Assembly (NCBI GenBank): GCA_022649305.1
Contig: JALCNW010000021.1
Location: forward strand, 1 to 59,918
DNA from: Enterobacter sp.
GTDB lineage: Bacteria; Pseudomonadota; Gammaproteobacteria; Enterobacterales; Enterobacteriaceae
Direction of reading: 5' to 3'
Length of the DNA stretch: 59,918 bases
The number at the start of each line of letters is the position of its first letter. Within the stretch, counting starts at the first letter, position 1. Both the position numbers and the translations under genes were made by a program. This document shows, piece after piece, positions 1 through 8,700 of the stretch. The notes beneath the pieces are model-generated. The model did not search any database, was not told the DNA's origin, and worked only from the letters and a program-made list of their open reading frames with translations.

Positions 1-301
1 CCTCTCCGGTATCCTGTGGTATCTCCTCGCGCTTCCCGTTCTCCAGATTGACCAGGTGCGGCCTTGGACTCGACCGGTATCTCTTCACTCTGAACTCACC
101 TTCCATGCAGCAAATCAGCAACGAGCCATCGCACACATTCAGCGAGCAGTCTATAACCAGTAGCGCACCTTTAATGATGCCCTCACGGTAGTACGTGTTA
201 CCCGCTCGCATGTAGTACGTTGCGTGAGGGTGCGCTATGAACCTCTCATCGAGAGATATGCGGCGCTCTGCAAAGTCTGCTGCCGGTGACGGGAATCCCA
301 T
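1..301 (-). CDS. UmuD'-like (HumD-type) protein, partial at the window edge
   Basis: The reading frame starts at 301 and is open at the left edge; 100 residues are visible. It begins MGFPSPAAD, which matches the first residues of RecA-cleaved UmuD', so it looks like a pre-shortened UmuD' homologue, as known for phage P1 HumD. The peptidase-fold region is recognisable (HPHATYYMRA, then GEFRVKRY), but the catalytic Ser position of UmuD appears to be Thr36. The partner Lys is kept at Lys73, the expected 37 residues later. Self-cleavage is therefore unlikely; a role in translesion synthesis or in modulating host UmuC is inferred. A LexA-type operator lies just upstream. Any following umuC-like gene would be outside the window. 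Confidence 0.75.
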   Translation of the reverse strand, partial: MGFPSPAADFAERRISLDERFIAHPHATYYMRAGNTYYREGIIKGALLVIDCSLNVCDGSLLICCMEGEFRVKRYRSSPRPHLVNLENGKREEIPQDTGE

Positions 302-318
302 GACGACCTCCTGATGAT

Positions 319-338
319 TACTGTATATGCATACAGTA
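319..338 (-). promoter_or_regulatory. LexA (SOS) operator upstream of the UmuD'-like gene
   Basis: The 20-bp near-palindrome TACTGTATATGCATACAGTA contains CTGT-N8-ACAG, the LexA-box core. It lies 18 bp before the start codon of the UmuD'-like gene, where LexA would block its promoter. Damage-induced expression is inferred from this site. Confidence 0.85.
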
Positions 339-575
339 TTATGCATTAACACGTTCGATCAAGAGGATGGAGCTAGGAAAACCCTAAGCGTTTGGCTGGA
401 GGGGCGATTTAGTTGGCGTTTACCGGCTTAGTCAGTATCGACGATAGGATTGTCGTAGTGCTATAGTACGAGGTTAAAAGTGCGGTGGAACTCAATCAGA
501 CTTATCTGAGATAATCATCAGCATGAAGCACCATGAATAATTAACTAACATAGCTTTTTCTTTAAGGATAATAAG

Positions 576-1715
576 ATGAGTGTTTATTACTCACTGTGTC
601 TAATAGCAGCATGTTTAACCACTGCCCTAGTGCTTTTTAGCCTTCCTGTATTTCGATTCATTGATGAAGATACGACAACAGCGAGATCAAACAGCCTTGA
701 CGGCATGCGATTCTTCCTTGCGTCATTTGTTATTTTTCATCATTTAGATTGTACTTACACTTACATAGCCACTGGAAAATGGACACCAACTTCTGAATGG
801 TTAATCTATATGGGCAAATATGGTGTCGCACTATTCTTTATGACCACAGCGTTTCTTTTTTGGGGTAAGGTCAGGAATTCTCAAACTGTTGATTGGGTTG
901 AATTATACAAAAAACGTTTTTTTAGAATCGTACCTCTTGCCACATTTTGCTCGATGATTGCATTGATCATGCTTTTTTCTTTTACTGAGAGCAAGCCTTT
1001 AACTATTGAGACTATATCTAATTCACTAGCTTGGTTTGATGGCGGCCTTTGGAATAGTAAACCTGCCGTGACCAATTTCGATAAATCGTGGATGGCGCTC
1101 GCGGGTGTCACTTGGACTTTGAGATGGGAATGGATTTTTTATTTCACTCTTCCTTTGTTTTTTATCTTTAACAAATGGTCTATTGAGTTAACCATAGTTC
1201 TATTCGGATTCTCAGTTTACTTCCTTCCCGACATTACCCGAGACGCTTATCTTTGGTCATATTTTTTTGCGGGAATGCTTTGCAGGGAATTGAAGGATAA
1301 AATTCAACTCACTAAGATTCAAGCTAACATAATGTTGGTATTCACCATAACATTAGCATTCCTTGCTCAGCCCGAAATTTTCAGGTCACCAGAGAAGTTC
1401 TTTTTAATAATAATATTCTTCTCAATAGTATCAGGGGCTGATCTCTTTGGACTTTTAACCACTACCGCATCAAAGAGATTAGGGGCAATCAGCTACAGCT
1501 TATATTTAACTCAGGGCTTAGTGTTGTTCCCAATTTCTTTATATTTCAGTCAAAGAAATGAGTTTGCATTAGATATGAAAACCATGACCATCTTCATCTT
1601 CTCTTACATTCTCATATGCATACTTTCAGCATTCACATACCACCTAATCGAGCGTCCTTTCATGTCTGGGTTCAAAAAAAATATCACCATACCCACCAGT
1701 AGACTCGTGAAGTAA
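576..1715 (+). CDS. Membrane acyltransferase-3 family protein (putative O-antigen/surface acyltransferase)
   Basis: This 379-residue, very hydrophobic protein has many predicted membrane spans and the family N-terminal pattern (RSNSLDGMRFFLASFVIFHH, residues about 37-56), with the conserved Asp-Gly-x-Arg and a following His. The family (OafA/YrhL type) moves acetyl or other acyl groups from the cytoplasm onto surface sugars; phage members change serotype. The gene is AT-richer than its neighbours, lies on the strand opposite the tail operon at its distal end, and is followed by a hairpin terminator. These are traits of a lysogenic-conversion cargo gene. The start has a purine-rich AAGGATAATAAG leader. 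The substrate cannot be told from the sequence. Confidence 0.85.
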   Translation: MSVYYSLCLIAACLTTALVLFSLPVFRFIDEDTTTARSNSLDGMRFFLASFVIFHHLDCTYTYIATGKWTPTSEWLIYMGKYGVALFFMTTAFLFWGKVRNSQTVDWVELYKKRFFRIVPLATFCSMIALIMLFSFTESKPLTIETISNSLAWFDGGLWNSKPAVTNFDKSWMALAGVTWTLRWEWIFYFTLPLFFIFNKWSIELTIVLFGFSVYFLPDITRDAYLWSYFFAGMLCRELKDKIQLTKIQANIMLVFTITLAFLAQPEIFRSPEKFFLIIIFFSIVSGADLFGLLTTTASKRLGAISYSLYLTQGLVLFPISLYFSQRNEFALDMKTMTIFIFSYILICILSAFTYHLIERPFMSGFKKNITIPTSRLVK

Positions 1716-1722
1716 AAAGACA

Positions 1723-1745
1723 GCCCGTGAATATAATTCACGGGC
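1723..1745. terminator. Bidirectional hairpin terminator between acyltransferase and tail operon
   Basis: A perfect 10-bp inverted repeat (GCCCGTGAAT / ATTCACGGGC) with a 3-nt loop starts 8 bp after the acyltransferase stop. On the minus strand it is followed by TGTCTTTTT, so it could also end the tail operon. Confidence 0.75.
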
Positions 1746-1785
1746 AACTAAAATATTCACAACCCACTATTAATTAATATATTAT

Positions 1786-1896
1786 CTAGGTTCGATTTAG
1801 CGACCGTACATCTTCACTCAACTCCTGCACCTTATCATTTAGCGCTTTAATTGCAGCCAGTGCATCCATCAGAAGAGGAGTCAAGTCTAGGGTCAT
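1786..1896 (-). pseudogene. Remnant of a tail-fibre C-terminus (deletion scar)
   Basis: In the frame one step off from truncated J, codons 1896 to 1786 read MTLDLTPLLMDALAAIKAL and then a short acidic coiled coil ending SLNRT-stop. This resembles the C-terminal helical end of phage tail-fibre proteins with an S74-type chaperone domain. No start site or fibre body is present. I infer that everything between the middle of J and the end of the fibre gene was deleted. Confidence 0.6.
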
Positions 1897-2731
1897 TTTG
1901 CCTATTCGTCCAGCCCCACTTAAACGTCCCGTCCCATGTGCCGCTATAGGTTCGGGCTATCGGATCGTAATTCGAAGGGATGCGGATAATGCGCCCCTTA
2001 GGTTTACAGGAAACCTTCGGGATATTGTTGAACGATTTGGCGTTGAACGACACATACAGCAGCGCCGTATGGGGATAGCGCAGGCGCGCATCAATCACCT
2101 CAGTGATTGCCTGTACCTGCGTTTTATTCTGTAACATCTGGCTGGTGCTGTCGTCAGTGTCGCGTACCACACGAATCTGCCAGCCAGTGCTGGCTTTGGG
2201 AAGATTAATACGGTGGGTTAGTTCATAGAGCGAACTGAGTTTCTCTGTCACGGTCCTTGTCATGACCGTAGAGAACGCACCACCATCTACAGCAAGATCT
2301 ATATGGTACTTTACGGTAGTGCCGACAATATCTCCGTCGTTTTCCTGCTGCTGCAAACCCGGAATACCAATGCGAACGAGCACAGCGTCAATCTGGGTGT
2401 TGCTCAGCGCGCGCGTCCAGGGCGTGGCTTTTGTCAGCGATACGCCGACTGTAGTTTCGTTCTCCACTGCGGGGAAACCCGGAATCGGCGTCTGGGTCTG
2501 TGTGCCTGGCCGAAATTCCCAGGAAACGTTTTCAAAGTTCATCGTTCCGTCTGAGTTTCCCAGCGGCGTACCGTCCAGGAAAATGCTGGTCGCATCCAGA
2601 CCACCAGCAAACTCACCTTCCCCGAGCGCCAGCAGCATGCGGCAGCGCGCCATTGACTGCGCCGAATCAGGCTGTTCTACAGGTGTGTGCTGCTTCTGGC
2701 TGCCACCCTTTGCACCAGTGATCGCTTCCAT
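1847..2731 (-). CDS. J: Truncated tail-tip / host-specificity protein J (N-terminal quarter only)
   Basis: The first roughly 277 residues match the start of lambda-type J: a GSQKQHTPVEQPDS opening, SLYELTHRINLPKA, and the PKGRIIRIPSNYDP segment leading to WDGTFKWGWT. Lambda J has about 1130 residues; this ORF has 294. After the WDGTFK motif the frame enters about 20 unrelated residues (NDPRLDSSSDGCTGCN) that are the out-of-frame reading of a tail-fibre 3' end. The receptor-binding C-terminus is missing, so tails, if made, should be non-infectious unless another protein substitutes. Confidence 0.8.
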   Translation of the reverse strand: MEAITGAKGGSQKQHTPVEQPDSAQSMARCRMLLALGEGEFAGGLDATSIFLDGTPLGNSDGTMNFENVSWEFRPGTQTQTPIPGFPAVENETTVGVSLTKATPWTRALSNTQIDAVLVRIGIPGLQQQENDGDIVGTTVKYHIDLAVDGGAFSTVMTRTVTEKLSSLYELTHRINLPKASTGWQIRVVRDTDDSTSQMLQNKTQVQAITEVIDARLRYPHTALLYVSFNAKSFNNIPKVSCKPKGRIIRIPSNYDPIARTYSGTWDGTFKWGWTNRQNDPRLDSSSDGCTGCN

Positions 2732-2742
2732 ATTACATCCAT

Positions 2743-2767
2743 AAAAAAAGCACCCGACTGGGTGCTT
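2743..2767 (-). terminator. Intrinsic terminator between tail genes I and J
   Basis: A 7-bp stem (AGCACCC / GGGTGCT) with a 4-nt loop is followed on the minus strand by seven T. It sits after the I stop and before the J start. Confidence 0.7.
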
Positions 2768-2786
2768 GATATTCAGAAAGGAGTTA

Positions 2787-3386
2787 TCAGATGTCTTCGG
2801 CGACTATGCCAGCGCTGATGATGGCGCCGCCAATCACGCGCTCACCATAAAGCAACGCGACTGGGTTACCCATCGCAAGGGTATTCACTGAGCCACCAAA
2901 GGCATAAGAGGGTTTATTGTCGGGGTCATCACGGCCTTGCAGCCCTTTAGGTTGTGGCGAGAGCATCTGGTAAATGCCGCCTGCCATCATTGACGCGCCC
3001 GACATGATAAGTCCGGCCCCAAAGGTTAGGCCAACGCCTGTCCAGTTGGTCGTTACTCCAATAATTACGCCAGCAACAACCATCACGGCGCCGAGGATTG
3101 TCTGGAACATGCCGGCCTTCTTCGCCCCTTCCAAAACTGGCGCTATGCGAATATCGCTATTGCCTGCCAGCTCCTGGAAGTCCTGCACGCCTATGTTGCG
3201 CTTACCGCGAAACACCGCGAAGATCATGCCATTTTTTTTGGCATTCATCAGATAGTCTTCCAGCCCATCGAAGTTGATACACAGGGCTTTGACCGCTTCG
3301 GCAGATGTCTGTACTGCCAGTTTGTGCACGCGCCCGAACCGGGCGCCCAGGGCGCCATACAGACGAATAGTGGTTAAACGCGCCAT
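2787..3386 (-). CDS. I: Tail assembly protein I (lambda TipI family)
   Basis: The start is MARLTTIRLYG at 3386, preceded by AGGAGAT; the longer frame upstream overlaps K and is not used. The product has about 199 residues: a ubiquitin-like N-terminal part (VRLYGALGARFGR style), then two glycine-rich hydrophobic segments (around MVVAGVIIGV and LTFGAGLIMSGASMMAGG). The C-terminal segment SYAFGGSVNTLAMGNPVALLYGE is typical of the family. It acts in assembly of the lambda-type tail tip between K and J. The start overlaps the end of K by 13 bp. Confidence 0.88.
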   Translation of the reverse strand: MARLTTIRLYGALGARFGRVHKLAVQTSAEAVKALCINFDGLEDYLMNAKKNGMIFAVFRGKRNIGVQDFQELAGNSDIRIAPVLEGAKKAGMFQTILGAVMVVAGVIIGVTTNWTGVGLTFGAGLIMSGASMMAGGIYQMLSPQPKGLQGRDDPDNKPSYAFGGSVNTLAMGNPVALLYGERVIGGAIISAGIVAEDI

Positions 3387-4105
3387 GGCTTTATCTCCTG
3401 TGGCAGGTCTTTGTGACGAACGCAGATCATCGTGCGGTCTTTGAAATAGCCTCGGGCATACGGGGTAATACATGAAGGCTGTCCGTAAAGGTGGTGGAGC
3501 AGTTCACCTTCTTCAGTGATGATGCCCGCATGGTTCCACTTATCGGAATCAACCTGCATGATGACCATACAGCCTGGTGCCGGATCGCACTCAGCGAACC
3601 CTTCCCGCTCCCAGTTTTCGAAATAGAGGTTGTCCTGGTACTGGCTTTCCCACCACGGGTAATCGACGCGAAAATCGTTCAGCGTGACGCCCTGAATGGC
3701 GTGCCAGTCCATAATCAGCCCCCAGCAGTCATTCGAACCCAGGATAAACGGACGTCCGATAAGCGGCACCGCCTCCGGCATTATCTCGGCGTATTCATCG
3801 CTGTCCGGCGCGTAAATGCCCCAGACCACGCCGGAGTTATTGCACTGCTGGCGGTCCAGATCTGACGGAATAGGCCGGGCACCGTCGCCAGGGTGGGAGT
3901 GGATGACGCGAATAATCGTCCCGATATCTTCGGAGTTAGCCCAGTGCTCGCCGTCGATGCGGAAATGCTCTGTCGGATTTTCGTGCGTATTCGGCACGGG
4001 AATGTAGCGCTGGCGACGGCCAGACTGAATAACTAAGCCACAGCACTCGCGTGGGGATTCCTCCAGTGCATGCGCCCGGATAGCTGCCATTATGGTTTTA
4101 TTCAT
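3374..4105 (-). CDS. K: Tail tip protein K: JAMM (Mov34/JAB) plus NlpC/P60 peptidase
   Basis: Two domains are visible in 243 residues. The N-terminal JAMM metallopeptidase motif has Glu20, His69-Ser-His71 and Ser81-x2-Asp84. The C-terminal NlpC/P60 cysteine peptidase has Cys127 (SNDCWGL) and His192 (NHAGI). Lambda K has the same fusion and is needed for tail-tip assembly, possibly also cell-wall digestion at DNA entry. All predicted catalytic residues are present. It is followed directly by I, with overlap. Confidence 0.92.
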   Translation of the reverse strand: MNKTIMAAIRAHALEESPRECCGLVIQSGRRQRYIPVPNTHENPTEHFRIDGEHWANSEDIGTIIRVIHSHPGDGARPIPSDLDRQQCNNSGVVWGIYAPDSDEYAEIMPEAVPLIGRPFILGSNDCWGLIMDWHAIQGVTLNDFRVDYPWWESQYQDNLYFENWEREGFAECDPAPGCMVIMQVDSDKWNHAGIITEEGELLHHLYGQPSCITPYARGYFKDRTMICVRHKDLPQEIKPWRV

Positions 4106-4117
4106 TGGTACGTCCGG

Positions 4118-4888
4118 TTATCGGGAAAAAAGCACGGTGGCTGGATAGCCCCCAAAATCAAGGGTCGCGGTATTAGGCTCTGCCAGCCCGGCACCAAACC
4201 GCTTACGGCAGTCACTCAGGCAGCCGCCGCACACATCCAGCGCCGGGTCAGCGACAGGATTACCCTTCGCATCAAAATACGCCGTGCCGTTGTAGGTGCA
4301 GCCGTCGCCGCTACGGTATTGCCCGCGCAGCGCCCACTCGCAGAGAGAGGTGATTTGCCGTGTAGGAATGACCAGATTTTGCAAATCGGCCGGGCTGCTG
4401 AGTGACCAGGTAACTACCTCGTCGTCTTCGGAGGTTTTGGTGTCAAGCCAGAAGGTCTGAAGCGTGAACATCGACGGGTCGGCGGTCGGGTTCACTCCAC
4501 CAGGGTAATTCACGGCATCGAGGTAAACCGAATAGGTGTCGATAATGCTCACTTTGGCATTAACCATGTCTTTAAATTGCAGGCATAGCGCCGTGATATG
4601 ACCGTCGAGGTTGGAAACGCTGAGTGTCGGCTCTGCGGCCTGGTCTGTTGAAAGCTCCAGGCCTGCTACCTGAAACGGCCAAAAATCGTAGGTATTCCCA
4701 CCGAATACGATTGGCTTGGGTCCGAGCTTTTGTTCATCTCCATTGGCAGCATCAATTTCTTCCGGCGTATGGGGGAAAGGTGCGTAGTGGAAACGGTGAA
4801 TACCGCCACTGAACTCTGAGGCGTCAACTTCAACCAGGCGGACTCTGCCACCTGGTGCCAGCATCGCCGCCTGATCGACTAATGCCAT
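4118..4888 (-). CDS. L: Minor tail protein L (cysteine-cluster, Fe-S type)
   Basis: This 256-residue protein has the L-family C-terminal cysteine cluster (Cys183, Cys197, Cys220, Cys223, Cys227) in the region LCEWALRGQY to CGGCLSDCRKRFG. Lambda gpL has been shown to bind an iron-sulphur cluster through this region. It is a tail-tip component. The ATG overlaps the stop of M (TAATG), which indicates translational coupling. Confidence 0.9.
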   Translation of the reverse strand: MALVDQAAMLAPGGRVRLVEVDASEFSGGIHRFHYAPFPHTPEEIDAANGDEQKLGPKPIVFGGNTYDFWPFQVAGLELSTDQAAEPTLSVSNLDGHITALCLQFKDMVNAKVSIIDTYSVYLDAVNYPGGVNPTADPSMFTLQTFWLDTKTSEDDEVVTWSLSSPADLQNLVIPTRQITSLCEWALRGQYRSGDGCTYNGTAYFDAKGNPVADPALDVCGGCLSDCRKRFGAGLAEPNTATLDFGGYPATVLFSR

Positions 4889-5238
4889 TATGCATACACT
4901 CCGTAAGCCCGTTTGATGGTGAACGTCAGCTCAGCAAACTTGCTGCTGATCTGATTTTTCCGTACGGAATCTGCGACTACACGGTAAAGCCCCTTCTCTT
5001 CTCCCGGCGGCGTGATGATGAAGGCCTTCACGGTATGAGCCAGGAGGAAATCACGGACTGCATCAACCTCAGCCTCTGCTCCTGTATGCTTCATCGGCAC
5101 CTGAATGGCTGTGGAGTTGATGCCATTCTCAGCCACCTGCTCATAGCCATCACCGAACTGCGCAGCGCGCACCGTTTGACTATATTCAATCGCCCCAGCA
5201 CCGAGCTGCGAGCGCCAGCTGTATGTTTCAACTGCCAT
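4888..5238 (-). CDS. M: Minor tail protein M
   Basis: The start MAVETYSWRSQLG at 5238 has GGAG 5 nt upstream; the in-frame upstream Met at 5289 lies inside the terminator hairpin and is rejected. The product has 116 residues with typical features (SQTVRAAQFGDGYEQVAENG, C-terminal FTIKRAYGVYA). It is a tail-tip protein that in lambda acts after H. It is preceded by a terminator and a membrane-protein cargo gene, and coupled to L downstream. Confidence 0.9.
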   Translation of the reverse strand: MAVETYSWRSQLGAGAIEYSQTVRAAQFGDGYEQVAENGINSTAIQVPMKHTGAEAEVDAVRDFLLAHTVKAFIITPPGEEKGLYRVVADSVRKNQISSKFAELTFTIKRAYGVYA

Positions 5239-5249
5239 ATTTACTCCAT

Positions 5250-5275
5250 AAAAAAAGCCCCGCGCATGCGAGGCT
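5250..5275 (-). terminator. Intrinsic terminator after the membrane-protein cargo gene
   Basis: An 8-bp stem (AGCCTCGC / GCGGGGCT with one G-T pair) is followed by a run of T on the minus strand. It separates the gene at 5326-5718 from M. Confidence 0.75.
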
Positions 5276-5325
5276 CTGTATCGGTTCAAAGTATGGGCGA
5301 TACTTTGTAATAAACTCAGAACGGT

Positions 5326-5718
5326 TTAACTTCCATTCATTTCAACAAGCCGGTAATCAGTTTTCCCATCCTTGTCTTCAATGCATTCAGCCCTGAATTT
5401 CTGCTTAAGACCAAATTTGTTTTTAGCGCTAAACTCCTGCGTAGCGTAAAACTTACCGTCATTGCCGAGCCATCTGTTAGAGCCAAACGCCGACATATCC
5501 AGGGTGCTTTTATTGATCACTGACTTTCTAACGTAAGCTTCACAGGCATTACGAATTTCATCTAGTTTTTTATCTGCAAGTTCCTTGGCTTCTTTTTGCT
5601 TTTTTTCTTGCTCGGTTGGTTTATTAACCACCGCAGCAACAAAAATCACAACAACAAGAAGCAGCAACAGCCCAATGGTTCTTAGGATCTTCTTGATTAT
5701 TTTATTTAACACAATCAT
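5326..5718 (-). CDS. Small membrane-anchored protein inserted between tail genes H and M
   Basis: This 130-residue protein has a basic N-terminus (NKIIKKILRT), one strong membrane span (about residues 13-31, GLLLLLVVVIFVAAVV), a charged helical stretch rich in Lys/Glu, then a soluble domain with two Cys. The first Met has AGGGG almost abutting it; a GTG two codons later (5712) is better spaced and may be the true start. Lambda has no gene here. It is AT-richer than its neighbours and has its own terminator, so I read it as a cargo gene. No family is recognised and the function is unknown. Confidence 0.7.
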   Translation of the reverse strand: MIVLNKIIKKILRTIGLLLLLVVVIFVAAVVNKPTEQEKKQKEAKELADKKLDEIRNACEAYVRKSVINKSTLDMSAFGSNRWLGNDGKFYATQEFSAKNKFGLKQKFRAECIEDKDGKTDYRLVEMNGS

Positions 5719-5768
5719 CCCCTGATCATTATGGTTTTCAACATATTAACCAGGTGGTGACGTAAACA

Positions 5769-8700
5769 CTACCTGCCTTTGCTGAAGTTGTAGATCATGC
5801 CACCCGGCTTAAGCTGTTTCTGAACTACCTGCAGTGCGGCATTCTGCATTTCCTCGGCAAGCGCGCGCCCCATGGCATCACCAGAACTGGAAGTTTGCGT
5901 TGTAACCGAACCACCAGCATCTACGTTAACAGTGGTATTGATAATCGGGGCCATCCCGCCACCACCCTGGGCACGTACCCCCAAGCGCCCGGCAGAGTCC
6001 CGAGTCAGGGGCATGATTGCTTCAGCACCAGCCTCTGCGAAGACGCCGCCTTTCGCAAACTTAGATGCGCCCTGGAAGGTGAAATGCTGAGGAGTGTCGT
6101 AAACACCGTTCACATATTTACTGAGGCCAGGAGAGTCATAGACACCACCTTTAGCATTGAAGGTTACGCCAGCAGCGGCGTTTGCATATGCGCCACCAGG
6201 CGTGCTGCCACCGCCACTGCCACCGCTTATCCAGCCCATCGCAGCCTGCACCGCATAGGCAACCATCAGCCTGTTTGTCACCTCAACAATCATCTTCAGC
6301 ATCGATTTGCCGAATTCTTTTATTGAGGCTTTTCCCGTCGTCATTAAACTGGTTAGCATGTCAGATAGACCTGTCAGCGTCGAACTAGCCACGTTCTTCA
6401 CTGCGTCGTAGGTGTTGGTAGCGGCATCCAGATATTCATTCCATCCAGCAACAGCCCCAGACTTCCAGTCGCCGCGCAGCTTATCCTCTTCAGAGTAATA
6501 ATTTCTGAGGGCTGCCAGTTCTTTCTCATAGCCAGCATCATCAAGCTTACCACCACCGTTGAGCCAGCCTTGGCGGAGCTGAGCCTCTTCCATCATGCGC
6601 TGGCTCTGACGGCTGCTTAGGCCTGCGCTGCCACGCAACGCTTCTGTCTTTTCCGACATCTGCGTGACGTATTTATTCGCCTGCTGCGCCAGGCCATTAA
6701 TCTTCTGCTGCGCCTCTACTTCCTTGTTCTTCTGATCCACCACCTTGGCGGCGTTCAGAATGGCCTCACGGCTCGACAGTAGAGATTTCTCCTGGGCGGT
6801 CACCGCGCGTGTTTTGGCAGCCTCATCCAATTCAGCAAAGCGAGATTGCTGTTTGCTGAATTCGGTATATCTGACCTGAGTCTCCCCAGTCTTGCGCAAC
6901 GTTTCGAGTGTTTCAGTTAACGTTCTGGCCTGGGCGCGGTAGTTCTCAAGAGTGCGATCGCCAGCATCCAGCGTGGCTTTTGCCTCTTTGGTCTTTTTGG
7001 CTGAGTCTTGTGCAAGCTTCGAGACTGCGTCTCTTGATTCTCGACTTGTTCCGCCATCACCTTTTACGTTAGACCCTCGCGCTTCAGCCTCATAGTTTGC
7101 CTGTGCGTTAGGCGCAGTGACGCGCTTCCAAAGCTCGTTATAGCGTTTTTTGTTCGCCTCAATCTCTTTGTCCGCTTCCGCTCCAGCCTTTTTCATTGCC
7201 TCAACGTCCATGCCGAGGAAATTAGCCAGCGCACCGCCACCCGGGATTTTGTCTGCCCAGCCAGCGATGGTGCTGGTGAACTTGGCGTCCAGAGAGGTGA
7301 TATTGAGGAACAAGTCTTTGATCGAAGACTTAACCAGTTCGAAAATATCGATGATCTGGTTTCCCCAAGCGCGCACTGTAACCCCTATTTGACCGAAAAT
7401 GTCGGAGGAGAAAGCTTTAATCCCGTTCCACGCCTGCCCGATATTATCGGTGGCCTCTACAATTTTATTACTGCGATCCTCCATAGTGTCGGCAAACAGC
7501 GTTATAGCTTCGTTTGCCGCTGCTGTTTTACCCTTCGTTTTCTCGAGGGTAATGATGTGTTTCATCATAGCTTCATCAACAAAACCATATTGCTGGTTCA
7601 GGCTCGCCAGGGCTTTAATAGGGTCATTTGCCAGACGTGAAAAATCTGCCAGCGCAGCCTTCGTATCCAGCCCAGCATCGCCCATAGCCAGAATGGATTT
7701 GGCGATTTTCGTCATCTGGTCGGCGGTATACTTCCCGGTGTCATTTAGTTGGACCAAGGTGTCAACAGACTCAGCCAGGGAAGCACCAGCGTTATCAGCA
7801 ACAGCCTTTGCCGCGTCGTTCAGTTGCTGCATTGAGGAAAACCCAGCCCCGCCCATCAAAATGAGCGATCTGGCGACGTTGTCGAACTGCTGGGATGAAC
7901 TGTAGGCAGCCCCCGCCAGAAGAGCCAGTAAACCCACCGTGCCCGCAATCGCAAGATTAAAGGTATTTAACAGGCCGCCCGCCCGCCCCAGTTTCTCTGC
8001 TGCCTCACTGGTATTGTTAAGTCCTTCAGCAGCGTCACTAATGCCCGCTGCCGACTCGGATGTTTCTCTGCTCTCTTCGTTAAACCCAAACAATGCGTCC
8101 CGCAAAGCCTGGAGCATTGGACTTAAACCCCCGAAAGAATCCTTTATCTGCCCGCCCTGCTGTAGCAGGATAAGGAATGGAGACTGCCCTCCCGCCAGCT
8201 GCGTAGCGATATCGGTAAACTGCGCCGGAAGCGTGCGCAGCGCGGCGCTGTACTGGCCCACAGAAATACCAGCACGTCTGGCAGCTGCTTCCTGCCGGGA
8301 TAGAGCCTCAGGCAGTGCGTCAGCGACCCCGGAAAGGCGTTCACGCGTCTGGCTGAGGATGGTGTTGAAGTGTTCGAATTGCGAGCCGTTAATGCGCCCA
8401 GCTTCGAAATGCGCCACCAGCTGCGCATGCTGCTCATCCAGCGAATTAAAGGCGCGGATCGTCGGGTCGATTGAACCCAGCAAGTTTTTCAGCGAGGCTG
8501 ATTGCTTCTCGGCAGCCTGCGTGGCCGCCAGCTCAGTTTGCGCGCGAGCCGCCGCCTCGCCGGTATCCGTTAACTTTAACCGGGTATCATCGAGGATTTT
8601 GTTGTAGTGCTGAAAATCCTCAGTATCCAGAAAACCTTTGGTCTGGAAGTTACGCAGTGCGGACTGCTGGTCATCCAGCCGGTTCAGCGCCTTGTTAACC

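Noticed and set aside
1..400. Left attachment site of the prophage
   Set aside because: No copy of the fliE-end sequence is visible; phage genes run off the left edge, so the site must be outside.
1847..2731. Treating the J ORF as a simple one-base frameshift
   Set aside because: The downstream DNA in the other frame encodes a tail-fibre-like end and stop within 40 codons, not more J, so a larger deletion is needed.
7399..8607. Long plus-strand ORFs inside the tape-measure gene
   Set aside because: They are antisense shadows of a GC-rich coiled-coil gene with no ribosome sites.
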